The position numbers were made by a program, and so were the translations under genes. A stretch of 64,000 nt of DNA, from contig NC_088202.1 of assembly GCF_037126465.1 (NCBI RefSeq), positions 128,354,123-128,418,122 of the forward strand. The letters are read 5' to 3'. This stretch comes from Ornithodoros turicata. Taxonomy: Eukaryota; Arthropoda; Arachnida; Ixodida; Argasidae. The stretch's first letter is position 1; each line of letters opens with the position of its first letter. This document shows, one piece after another, positions 31,370 to 41,799 of the stretch. Below the pieces are notes generated by a model, which made no database searches, was not told where the DNA came from, and saw only the letters and a program-made list of their open reading frames with translations.

Positions 31370-34222
31370 TGCGACATTACCACGAGCACGGTTTTAAAAA
31401 AAACGCACTAAGAGGGACGGGCTCAATACGCAAGGGTTGACGCTATTACTGACAAAGCCCCAGAACATGCCGCTAGCGTTCTCTTCAGCTCTTCGCGATC
31501 ACGGTCCTGTTATGCTGAACGGTGAAAATCGAAAAGTGATCGCTGTTTTGTAGCGTAGCTTACCTCCTTTGACTGTTATAACGCTACCATCTGAATATGC
31601 TTCCAACAACACAATGCAAAGCTGATAACCGACGAAAAAAGATTGAAAACTGGAGGACAACATACATCGCCGCATACACATACTAATTTGAACCCCACGT
31701 ATCGCTTCGTACCATATGCAGACGACCCTACGTTATCCATTATAAAAGCACTGCAACAAAAATAATTTTCAATCAGAATATGCCGCTATCAAGAGAGAGA
31801 GCTTTATGCAGGTCTCTTCTGCAGAAGGAGCCCAGAATGACTACAGTCGTTTTTTTTTTTCGGGCAGCCTCATCATACTTCTGCTTTCTTCTCCCTCTCA
31901 TTCGGCAAATCTCCTTCAGTGAAGCTCTTTTGTCCGCTTGTACATAAATGGCAGATAAAAAGACGATCCAGCCAACTGCCAGCAGTCGCTGATGACGCGC
32001 TATGTGAAATGAACAACTCCTCGCTCGGCTCGAATATCTGGCAGAGTGCTCGGTTACAGAGAAGACAGAAATGCCACTTTCGGTAAACACGTCCTTGAAT
32101 ACGTAACGAGACCGCACGAGCTCAGGTCACTAATGGTGGGACTTAGGCTCACAACCCTAAAATAAGAGAGTCACATTCGGCCACAATTACGGCGCTGTTG
32201 GACCTGAAGTGAATGAGGTGGTTTTGTAACCGTAGGTAGCGTTTTATAGGTAGATCGAGCCCCGATTAACACGTAGATTGTGGAGAGTGTCTAATATTAT
32301 AGCGGTTTCCAGTACAGGCAGCTTACAGGACTTGCGGGAACCCTGTCGCAATAGGAAGTCATGAACAAAAAGTGCTGGGGTGAATATCGTGGTGATGGTG
32401 GAGGCAGTTTACCTTTGTTAGTGTGACAGCTGGAGTCAACAGACCTCCCCGGGTAAACATTGCAGCGACAGAAGTGTCACAGCGGTGGGCGCCGCCCGCC
32501 CTTGCAACTATTCGCGTGTCCTGGCGTATATGACCACAGGAGGACCTCGATATTCCCGGTTGCGAAATCCCCGATCTCGAAATTCACGTTCTCGAAACAA
32601 GGAAAATGTTCGATTGCTTCGTAAGATTATACGCCGTGTTCAAAAACATGACATCACCATTTACCCACTCAAATTAACAAGTTTTCGATATCTGTCCAAA
32701 TCGTTTTAGCGAACGAAAGCTACATTTTAGCAGCCGTTTAGGCTTAGTAGGGCGGACACGACAGAGAAGCATGTCGGTTAGTTTATTATTAGGTTAGTCG
32801 GAGTTCGGTGTTTACATTTTTATGTGAAGGTTAGTCTAAGTTCACCGTTGGCAGTTTCCCGCACACGACTGCGCATTTTACAGTCAGATAAAATTTATCT
32901 ACAGCAGGGTATTTTGCAACGGGGATTTCGATCACTTTATTTCGAGGTACAACCTATGACCACGTGTGTTTGTTCTGCCCACCAGTGCGGGGGTCACGTG
33001 ACAATGGCGTAATGACAGACACCACTGAAGTACATGCGAATCGAATGGATTTGAATGCAATAGAAACGTACTTACAGGTGAAACAGTGCACAATCCTGCT
33101 ACATCATAACTGAGCACGCTGTTCACTAATAACCTGTAAAGGTAAAAAAGAAACACGTTAAAATTGACAATTCATACCAGCAGTTTAATTATCACTGTTA
33201 ATCGTCTGAGTACATGCTCAGAGACTTGGAGGTACAAGTACTGTACCCCCAGTACCATTACGGGCACACAGGACATACATGCACGAATTCCGTGTTTCGT
33301 AAAGCTTTGCCCACCGGTAGCCGTATTCGTAGTTCGCGCAAATATGTCTCAATGTAGATAAAAAAACAATGACTTGTTTTTCCTTCCGCCTACATCATGG
33401 CTAACCTTTCCCTTCTTTTTGTTTTCATCAGCATTACACATACCCCCCCCCCCCCTTCCGTAATCTAATGTCCCGTTTCTTTTAGCACTGGAAGCGATGC
33501 CATTGCAAACGGGGGCGTCGGTTTGAGTTGGCGTCGGTTGTAAGCAAGGATTTTCCCAGTACCCCCACCTCCGCACCCCCCTAATAGTTCAAACCCCAAC
33601 CACACACACACACAAAAGAAAAGAATACCGACCAGAAAGGCCAAAAACGCCACAAAAGCAGCAGATATGAGAGTCACCCCCGCTACCAGACAGCCCCCAC
33701 GAGGTGAAAAATCCTTGGAATGTCCCTGTGTGGAAGCGGTCCGTGATCAGGTTTCTCATTTACGCAACACAGGAGTTCGCATGTTGTATATAGACAGTAT
33801 TCCTCCATTACGCCTGAAACAACATCAAGCTTTACGTGCGCGACCAAGCCAGTTGTGTTCGATTGCTATAAAAGAAGCTCCCATCGAGAGAAGGCACTTG
33901 CTACCCGTGACCCCACACTGGACCTGCGGGGCCCGTGAACGACGACACGGTTAAGCTGTCATGCGTGTCAATATTTACATCTTGAGGAGGCCAACATCCG
34001 AAGAACGGAACAACGCCTTCAGCTCCTTCGTGCATGCATTTGTAACGGCATGCCTTTGCAGTATGGCCGCACAAGCAAGACGCGTGTGTTACAGCGATCT
34101 CTGCAACTGTTATCGCGCTAAGCTCAATGTAGCACATTGCGCTTCAGACCAGCGCCCGAAGCTAAACGTAGGTAACGAAATGGTTTCGGCGCGTTGGTAA
34201 GGATCAACCCTATATGTTGTTA
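31370..34222. other. Mostly featureless; one hydrophobic minus-strand frame
   Basis: No domain was recognised in 2.8 kb. The minus-strand frame at 31773-32117 has no ATG near its start but contains a signal-like stretch (LLAVGWIVFLSAIYVQA) followed by a basic region with two cysteines. It could be part of a secreted protein whose first exon is elsewhere, or chance. The frame at 32485-32709 (+) has an RSRN-repeat-like stretch. A C run is near 33441-33455 and a short (CA)n near 33600. Confidence 0.3.
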
Positions 34223-34782
34223 TAAGTGAGACAAGACAGGGACAGAAGAACTAGACGCGTACAGGCACTAACTTCCAACTAATTTTTATTAAGCGAAAAA
34301 CCTTACTTATACATGTCTTGAACCACGCCCCCTAAAGCACATCGAATCTTATCCAGTTCTCTGTCTGTGATACGCCCCTGAAAGCACCTCGAATCTTCTC
34401 TAGTTCTCTGTCTGTGATACACAAAGATTCCGTGCTGATACATTGTTTTGAACCTTTACTCACTCTTTAACTTTACTCACTGTGAAAACCTGCATGTGTC
34501 ACCAGATGTCATGAAAAGAGAGCTTGTTGAAGCCACAGTGAGTTAAGGGTTCAAAACAATGTATCAGCACGGAATCTGTGTGTATGACAGACAGAGAACG
34601 AGAAAAGATTCCAGGTGCTTTAGAGGGCGTATCACAATACAGAGAACTTGATAAGATTCGATGTGCTTTAGGGGGCGTAGGTTCAAGACACGTATAAGTA
34701 ATGTTTTTCGCTTACTAAAAAATTAGTTGGAAGGTAGTGCCTGTCCGTGCCTAGTTCTTCTGTCCTTGTCTTGTCGCACTTA
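34223..34782. mobile_element. 560-bp foldback element, GACAAG...GACAGAAG ends
   Basis: The two halves are inverted copies of one another: 34223-34500 pairs with 34505-34782. The outermost TAAGTGAGACAAGACAGGGA pairs with a right end of TGTCTTGTCGCACTTA type. Inward, CTAATTTTTATTAAGCG and TGATACATTGTTTTGAACC occur in both arms. The left arm has an internal direct duplication of about 60 bp (TCTCTGTCTGTGATAC at two sites). It is non-coding. It is probably related to the hairpins at 35556 and 46990 by terminal wording. Confidence 0.85.
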
Positions 34783-35129
34783 GAACTATGGTTAACGTAG
34801 GCAGATGAGGCAATTCAACGTAGAAGGACAAACACAACACGAGCCTCACAACGGCCAGCTGCATACTTCAACTGAACAGGCACCAGCAACTGGATTGAAA
34901 CCCACACCCTTGAAACCAGAACTACGCACTTATCGAGCGCGAAAAGAGGGACAGGGGGCGTTCGCGTCGGAGGGCCACGCGTTTTGTAACGACCGAGCTG
35001 TTTTGAATAAACGACGATCTCTTGGCCAGATAGACCGCTTTCCGGGCTTAAGCCAAGCGATGTCGTTTCTGCGCTGCGTAGTTCTGGTTTCGCCTCATTT
35101 GCATAATTTATATTTGGCTATTTATATCT

Positions 35130-35402
35130 CAAGCTACGTGCTCGTTTCAGGATTTTTGAAAGAGAGGGTGGATTCAATTAATGGTCGCCTCTAATTCTGC
35201 TGCCTCGCATTTTCGCGAAAACATCTGTATAATTAAGAAGGTAATTAATGAATTGTAGGTAATTAGTCCTCCAGTAGTTACATGCTCTTTCCCACAGGAC
35301 GTCCGCCAATGGCCGCCTAAGGCGCCCGCAAATGTGTCATCAGTGCTGCTCTCACAACTTTATTTAAAAAAAAACTGTAACGAATAAAAAAAAAACACCC
35401 TG
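35130..35402. mobile_element. Dispersed repeat ending in CACCCTGTA, copy 2
   Basis: Second copy of the family at 28885-29156, diverged but collinear: CGTGCTCGTTTCAGGATTTT, ATTCTGCTGCCTCGC, AATTAATGAATT, AGTAGTTACATGCT, an A-run, and the right end ACACCCTGTA. Confidence 0.6.
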
Positions 35403-35555
35403 TATATGAAATAAAATTCAGAGTAAATAAATCACAAAGGAATAGATGATTAGATGTGAATTGATGGTAAGTGATTTTCTCTCTTTGAACACCTCCCAAG
35501 AATAAAAGCCAAAAAAGTCCGAAAAGTCGGCGGATATCTGTCACGACGGTGAATA

Positions 35556-35682
35556 GCAGCAAGACGACAAGGACATAGGTAGAAGTAGACAGGACACCTA
35601 TGGGACATACGGTAACACGTTACTTATGGGAACACAGGACACTATATATCTACCTATGTCCTTGTCTTCTTGCTGCCATTCG
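35556..35682. mobile_element. Short foldback, AGCAAGACGACAAGGACA ends
   Basis: The left arm AGCAGCAAGACGACAAGGACATAGGTAGA (35556-35585) pairs with the right arm near 35650-35682 (TCTACCTATGTCC ... CTTGCTGCC). The interior repeats GGACAC words. It shares the ACAAGGACA terminal word with the hairpins at 34223 and 46990. Confidence 0.7.
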
Positions 35683-35699
35683 CATTCATGAACCTATAC

Positions 35700-37013
35700 C
35701 AGCTACGCCGGGTTGTTCCTATTGTGCGATATCTGTCACAACCCCGCAATCCGGGAATCGAACCCACCATCCCCGAGGTGGATCCAACGGTCCCTAGAGT
35801 CGCTGTTTATGAAATGCCTGTATTTAATTTCGCTCTTCGCCAAAACTGACACTTACTCTGTCTCCCTGAAATAGCCTCCAGGACCCGCAAAGGTTTTAGC
35901 GATAGAGTTGCGCCAAATATAGCGCCACGCAAGAAGCGCATTCTCATGCTTCTTTCTGTGTGAATCGTTCATGACGTGTCATTCCGTTGAAATTGGACGA
36001 TGACTTGGACATTCTTACACTGACGACAGCAAGATTATCAAACTGGGAAGACGTACGCAACCGGGGTTGCCTACACTCTTTACGGGAGCACACCCCGTTT
36101 AAAGCATTCCGTACGATGCACAAATACATGCAAAGCGATTGAATGCAGGCAGTTCCAAAGACTGCGGGACAACCGCAGTTGTGTATAGTGCCGCAATTGT
36201 TGCAGCACTATACACAATTAATATACACAATAGTTACACAATTAGTATATACAATATTGCTGTTGTTGGGACAACCTCTTTAAATCTCAATCGAAGACTG
36301 CATCTGTCAATGAAGCTGACGGAACTACCAGGAAGAAACCATGCTACCCTTCGCCCGTCTACGTGGCCCATCCCCTTTTTGTTTCTCCACCTTTATTTCG
36401 TTTTTCCTCATTCATCATCATCATTAGTGTAGTCATCATTTTTGTCGTCCCGTCGCGTCTCTAAGGACTAAGGACTAAGTCGCGACTAAAGACGTCCTCT
36501 ACATCACAGGACGAAGTAAAGATGCGCTGTGCAACACGATGTCGAAGAAAATAGAGAACATCTCTTGCTTCACTGCAGAGCACCGAAGTATCCAACTTTA
36601 CTGAGAATGATTACTCCATCTTTTTGTGATACGTCAACTAATTCCTGAAGGAGCATGATGCCCTTATCTCGTTATATAAAATCGAAACGTGAGAGATTCC
36701 ACGCAAGTTCAGCACATCATTGCGGGAAACATTCCGTCGTTCTTTTAGCGAAAGTCTCTTTCAGCGCAGCAGCTGTTCCCAGAGAAATTGTCGGTCTTAA
36801 AATCATTTTTTCCAATAATTGAAAGTACTGCGTTTGAAACAGAAACACACACCACTTAAGGGGGAATCACTTCTTCAGAAGTCTATGAGCGATTTTCGTT
36901 TGCACAAGACACGTGAGCGCTCTAAACTATCATCTTAAGATTGGTACTGGCGTGTTCTCTTAGCTTTTCTCTAATCAATGACGTATTTTTTAGGGGACAA
37001 GGTTGAGCCGTTG
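35700..37013. other. No gene recognised
   Basis: A possible tRNA-like remnant, GGGAATCGAACCCACC, at about 35753 lacks a cloverleaf partner. Near 36185-36260 there are clustered TATACACAAT words. No exon was supported. Confidence 0.35.
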
Positions 37014-37021
37014 ATTTTTAA

Positions 37022-37802
37022 CAGAGTTGTACACGTTACTCGAAAAAAGTAATTGATTACAGTTACTGTTACTGCTGCACGAAAAGTAATTCTTTACCGT
37101 TACAAATTACTTCATCAAAAATGTAATACGTTACCGATTAAAAATGTAACGCGTTACTTTTCCCGTTACTTTTAAATTGTGGGCCATAGCAAAGCCAACA
37201 AGCCTGCAGTGAATGCAACCATGCAGCTCTTGTTGCAAATTCTAATATGAGACACCAACATACATGATAAGTGAAATTCACAAATACATTTGAAAGCAAC
37301 ATAACACATACACGCGTTTATTACAGATTTATACATACATTTAAAACAACATCGAATCTTCGGCTTCGTTTTGTTACTGTTGTTATGTTCAGCCCCCACA
37401 ATTTATCAATACAGTCACCTATTTTACTGTTGCTCTAGTAGGTCGCGGTTGTAATATTATCATATCATCATATTATCGCGGTTGTATCATATTACTGTGG
37501 TAATAACGCGTGTGTATAACACGTGTGGACTACAGACGGCCGTCACAGTGACCTCTGCGTCATTGCTTCTGTCGAACTGGTGGTGGAACAGAAGAACAGA
37601 TTGGCTTGCTGAAAAGAGTTGCCATTGTTGACCGAAGGTTAAAGAAGTAATCAATTACTCAGTAATTGATTACCATAAATTGTAATCGGATTACTTGGAA
37701 AATTACTTGCTCACAGAGTTAATTGATTACGTTAAAAATTACTGAAAAAAGTAATTGATTACTAGTAACGCAATTACGAGTAACGCGTTACGTACAACTC
37801 TG
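37022..37802. mobile_element. hAT-type MITE, GTAATTGATTAC family
   Basis: 781 bp with an exact 8-bp duplication, ATTTTTAA, at 37014-37021 and 37803-37810. The termini pair: CAGAGTTGTACACGTTACTC on the left and the complement CAGAGTTGTACGTAACGCG on the right. Both sides carry dense GTAATTGATTAC and GTAACGCGTTAC words. The middle is unique and non-coding. The first 100 bp of a second copy lie at 63897-64000. Confidence 0.93.
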
Positions 37803-38219
37803 ATTTTTAATAAATCAAAGTTTGGCGCGTCTCGAACATGTGCTGCCATCTCGATAGAGTGTCGCACTCTAAAATGTTTGCGAATTCGGGCTCAATACAA
37901 ATCAACGGATAGTCGTGGAATTCTACAAAATGTGTCATTGACGAGGCTAAAGCAAGGAGAACACGCCAGTGCTTCTGTTTTTACGATATTTTACGCCGTT
38001 TCTGAGCGGTGTGCGAACAAACTTTCTCTATTGTCTTGCGCAGAAGTGATTCCGCCTTAACAGGACCCTCCTGCATCATCTTAACGAATTAATTAGGCAC
38101 GTCCTATGCATACATGCGGGTGGAAATTCCAAATAGAAGAAAAGAAAAAAAAAAACTTCACGAGGCGGTTCCTCTGTTTGATCTGAGCGCTGTGAGTAAA
38201 GCGACACAGAGGCCATTCC

Positions 38220-38844
38220 GACTTAAAGAAGTAGTTCAATATTCAGAAAGACAAGAAATCTAGTCCGTCAACTACATACGCCGATGGAGATAAGGGGGAG
38301 CTATAGCGCGCCAGGAGAAATACTGCAGCGCCACCATGCGCCATCAGTAGGGGAAAGCTCGTGTAGCTGAGTTTTTTTTTTCTTTTTTAATTTTAGCACC
38401 GCGAAGCAACTCCGGCCATGAGCGGCGTACGGATGTGGATAGTTGGAGAGAGGACAGGAGGAAGGAGTGGGGAACAGGGAGGGTTATAGTGTACGTCCTG
38501 GGCCGACTTCGAGGGGATTTTCCCCGACATTCATCTGGAAAGTCTTCGGAAAGCCCAGGGAAAATCTCAGACAGCACAGCCGGTGGTAGGATTCGAACCC
38601 ACTACTTCCCAGTCTTCAGCACGACCAGCACAGACCTTCAGACTACCACCAACGAGCGAGACGCCTTATCCCGCGCTCAGCCATGACGCTGGTACGTAGC
38701 ATTGTAAGTATGTTGAATTACATTATCTGGCGCAGGAGGTTGCCTGACCTCCCTGTGTCCAGCCATCCTGTCTTCAGCGCAGTAAGTAATATTTTGAGCT
38801 GACTGACTATAGATTTATTTTCCTTGTTAAGTGGAACACGAGTA
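38220..38844. mobile_element. MITE, GTCGTGTTCAACTTAAG family, copy 2, with SINE inside
   Basis: Inverted relative to the copies at 24040 and 61959. The left part (AGAAATCTAGTCCGTCAACT, then ATGGAGATAAGG and GCGCCAGGAGAAATACTGC) is the complement of their right parts; the right part ends GTGGAACACGAGTATA. The left terminal bases are degraded. A SINE interrupts it at 38378-38697. Confidence 0.7.
38378..38697 (-). mobile_element. tRNA-derived SINE (head A), minus orientation
   Basis: The minus-strand head is near 38690 (CATGGCTGAGCG), with the B box GGGTTCGAATCC near 38600. The body contains TTTTCCCTGGGCTTTCC and CGAAGTCGGCCCAGGACG, and an A tail corresponds to the T run at 38372-38388. There is a small duplication within the variable arm (CAGCACGACCAGCACAGACC). 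It inserted into the MITE at 38220-38844. No clean target duplication was seen. Confidence 0.8.
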
Positions 38845-40098
38845 TAGTCCTGAACCCGCCGGGACTAATAACATCGTATTCATCTAAATATAACTTTCGC
38901 TCCTTGAATGCCATTGTTGCGATGGTGACGTCGCGAGATGCGAGATTGCTCCGGGCAATTATAGAAAGAAATCACCGAAGCAAAAGCGAACAAAATAATG
39001 AAATCAATATTTGGGAACGGAAATCTTTTGCCCTCATGCCCGTAGCTTAGTAAGGAATTCTCCACGTGCCCGAACACCTTGTGTTCGAAGTGCACATGCA
39101 TCTTCACTGGACAATGAGTATCGAAATAGGTATCATCTCCCATAATAGCCAAACAGTACACGAAAAGCCTCTTACAACGAATTGTCTCGAAGTGCGCATC
39201 TAACTCATCGTCCGGAAGAGAAGAAGAATGCACGCTTTGATGTAGAGGGTATTTGAAAACGACATCAACTTGCGAGCATTAAAGAGAACAAGAGCGATCT
39301 AAAGATGCGCCCTTTAAGTTCTTTTTCTTTTTTTCGCGAATCAGCTACTGACCGAAAAGTTCAGCGAGCGAGAAAGCTTCAGTGATAAATGTAGGAAATG
39401 ATACAGTTATACTAAGGCGAAAAAGAAAAGAAAAAGTTCCGCCTTTGAAATTGCCTTCATTCGGGAATGAGTGGTTTTGGGAACGTCGTGTGTACGGCCG
39501 AGGAAATGTAAAGAGTTGTGATTATGCTCCGCTGATCGCCGTGGCCCAATGATTCAACTCGCTTTCGACCGTATGAAAAATGACACTCGTGCCCAACATG
39601 ATCGTTTCTGTTGACCGTAATCAGTATGCCGAGAGACTGTATTCTTGAAAGAAGGCTGCAAGCCCGTATTATGGGTGCACTACCGTTATACGAAATGGTA
39701 ACCTACACGCGAAAACGTTGAAGCGCGGCTTCTGGCAGAGAGAAATAGCAACTAAAGTTGGAGAATGCAAAAGATAAGAGCCCTAAAATGAGCAAAACAC
39801 TGTACCGAACAGTAGCTTACACTGAATGTGATTACGAGGGAACGAACAAAAACAGAGGAGCTCCGCTAAAGCATTGCTAATGCCGATGCTTCCATCCTAC
39901 TTAGCGTCTATACCAAGAAAAAGGCATTGTTCATTTTTTTTTTTAAGTGAGGTGATTATTTTCACCGCCAGGCACTGTCGAATACCAACACGAATAAAAG
40001 TACACGTGCGCACCAACCGTGCTTAGTAGAAAGTTCCATAAATTCATAAATTCGCTATAAAAGAAGATCCGTAATAAATGACAGCTGTATGCAGACTG
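38845..40098. other. No gene recognised
   Basis: Minus-strand frame 38880-39233 and the others lack domains. The first copy of the LINE target duplication is at 40099-40110. Confidence 0.35.
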
Positions 40099-40110
40099 CT
40101 CTTAATGATT

Positions 40111-41674
40111 GTTATAGGAAAATTTAATGAGACAGGTATGAGACAGGTATGGTCACATGTTCAGGGGCTGCAGGATGACGCAACGATTATGTACAACGGT
40201 TATTTACAACATGGTGATCGATGAAATGATATGATATAGTTCACGGCGGCGTGCCCTTGATCGTAACGCAGCCACCTCGGGCTGAAAGCGACGGATGGAA
40301 GCGCCATCGACGAAGAAACCTGTCATCTCCAATAGCGAAGAGTTCCCGCTGCAACTCAGTAGTGAGCAGTATGCGCGCTCTCCGCACCAAGCAAAAAATG
40401 GGCACATCTCGACGACGTTGCGCGACTGCCTTACAACGAGCCTCCCAAAGCACAACCGCGCCGCAAGCTGTGAGAAGTACACTAAGGCGGTGTGGGTGAC
40501 GTTGGTTAAAGCGCACTGGGCATACTATGTTCGTGCTTCGTCGGACAAGGTTCCAAAAGACGCGAGCAATGCGGCAGGCAAACAACACGTGCATGTTTGT
40601 CTCGCGTTCACTGCAGTAAGGGCACAAATCTGTCGCTGTTACGTGCCACGAGTACAGGCGGTCCCGTGTGGGTTGCACGCCCCACGCGAAAGACCACATG
40701 GTGTCCCGCAGAAATCCAGGGAGCCATGTAAACACCGTCCATGCTATGTTTGACGCCTGCTCAACACGCACTCGAAGGCTCTCGCTCGCTGACACGGAGT
40801 CCAGCAACAGCGCACCAGCCATCGAAGAGGGGGAAGCCGCAACGAGGCTGCCATCAGGAACAAGGGGCGAGAGCTGTTGGTAGTACGTATGAACCGCGGC
40901 GTGAAACCCCAATGGTGCTACCGCCCGTGAACCACTGACAGGGTTTGGCCCGAGGAGTTCCACCCAGTAGGTGAGCAGCACTTTCGCCGGCGAGTCTTCC
41001 TCAGCGTGCACAATTCGCAACGTGGTGCTGAGAGCGATGCCCCGAATCATAAGCCCGATATCTGGAAGGCTCATCCCGCCCTTAGAATTCGTAAATGCCA
41101 GCATGGTCCGTAGGACAGGGCCTCTCCGCTTTCTCCAGAACAATGACAAGAGACAAGAGTGCACCCGAACGACGACTGCACGTGGGGCAATAGAAACGTG
41201 ACTAAGATGCCACAAGCGTCCCGGTAAGACAGTACGTGCGAGGAACGATCGTTCACAATACGACAGGTCAAATGCCTGTGTCGCATCACACTTCGTCTGG
41301 AGCTCCTCCAGCGCCCTGAACCAGTTATCGACCTTTGGGCCGCGGCAGTCGAACACAATGCCCAGTATTTTTAGTGACGCGCTGAACTGGAAAGGCAGTG
41401 ATGAATACGGAGAAAAGCTCCCGAGTGGCATCAACTTGGTCTTGGCGAAGTTGAGCATCCCACCGGAAAGTGCAGCATAGGACTCGTAGACTCGAAGGAC
41501 CTCAGACGCAGAGCTTGCATCCCGCAGAAGAACCGTGATGTCATCAGCGTACGCACTGACCTTCCATTCCCCGGATCTGGGAAGCGGAAAACCGCGAATG
41601 CACGGGTTGGTCTCAATGTTCCATAACAGGGGATCAATTGCCAAGGTGAACAGAGCTGGAGAGAGTGGGCAGCC
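40111..41674 (-). mobile_element. 5'-truncated Tx1/L1-like LINE
   Basis: This 1,564-bp insertion is bounded by an exact 12-bp duplication, CTCTTAATGATT, at 40099-40110 and 41675-41686. The minus strand carries most of ORF2 from the middle of the reverse transcriptase, then a 130-bp 3' UTR. The 3' end has two tandem copies of an 11-bp unit (plus-strand ATGAGACAGGT at 40127-40148) in place of a poly-A tail. Confidence 0.93.
40241..41674 (-). CDS. LINE ORF2 C-terminal part: RT palm/thumb and zinc knuckle (5'-truncated)
   Basis: An intact 477-codon frame, the longest in the window. It opens mid-domain at the insertion boundary with GCPLSPALFTLAIDPLLW, the RT block before the active site. The catalytic AYADDIT follows at residues 41-47, then the thumb with FAKTKLMPLG and LKILGIVF, and the L1/Tx1-type segment GGMSLPDIGL near residue 190. 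The zinc knuckle C-x2-C-x7-H-x4-C (CPYCSERETNMHVLFAC) is at about 351-367. The endonuclease and the first RT blocks are missing, so it cannot retrotranspose by itself. The absence of stops over 1.4 kb and the perfect duplication indicate a young insertion. The rest of the element must exist elsewhere in the genome. Confidence 0.95.
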   Translation of the reverse strand, partial: GCPLSPALFTLAIDPLLWNIETNPCIRGFPLPRSGEWKVSAYADDITVLLRDASSASEVLRVYESYAALSGGMLNFAKTKLMPLGSFSPYSSLPFQFSASLKILGIVFDCRGPKVDNWFRALEELQTKCDATQAFDLSYCERSFLARTVLPGRLWHLSHVSIAPRAVVVRVHSCLLSLFWRKRRGPVLRTMLAFTNSKGGMSLPDIGLMIRGIALSTTLRIVHAEEDSPAKVLLTYWVELLGPNPVSGSRAVAPLGFHAAVHTYYQQLSPLVPDGSLVAASPSSMAGALLLDSVSASESLRVRVEQASNIAWTVFTWLPGFLRDTMWSFAWGVQPTRDRLYSWHVTATDLCPYCSERETNMHVLFACRIARVFWNLVRRSTNIVCPVRFNQRHPHRLSVLLTACGAVVLWEARCKAVAQRRRDVPIFCLVRRARILLTTELQRELFAIGDDRFLRRWRFHPSLSARGGCVTIKGTPP

Positions 41675-41737
41675 CTCTTAATGATTATGTATCAAGGAAC
41701 CAGTTTATGCTAACACAGCAGCATTTTTCCTTTTTCC

Positions 41738-41797
41738 TTTGGAATCGCCCACCTCATCATCATCTAATGTATGTGTATGTGTGTGTCCTTTTTCTTA
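41738..41797 (+). repeat. LINE tail remnant
   Basis: AATCGCCCACCTCATCATCA followed by TCTAATGTATGTGTATGTGTG matches the 3' region of the minus-strand LINE ending at about 52790 (AATCGCCCACTTCATCACC, then ATGTATGTATGTGTG). No duplication was identified. Confidence 0.55.
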
Positions 41798-41799
41798 AA

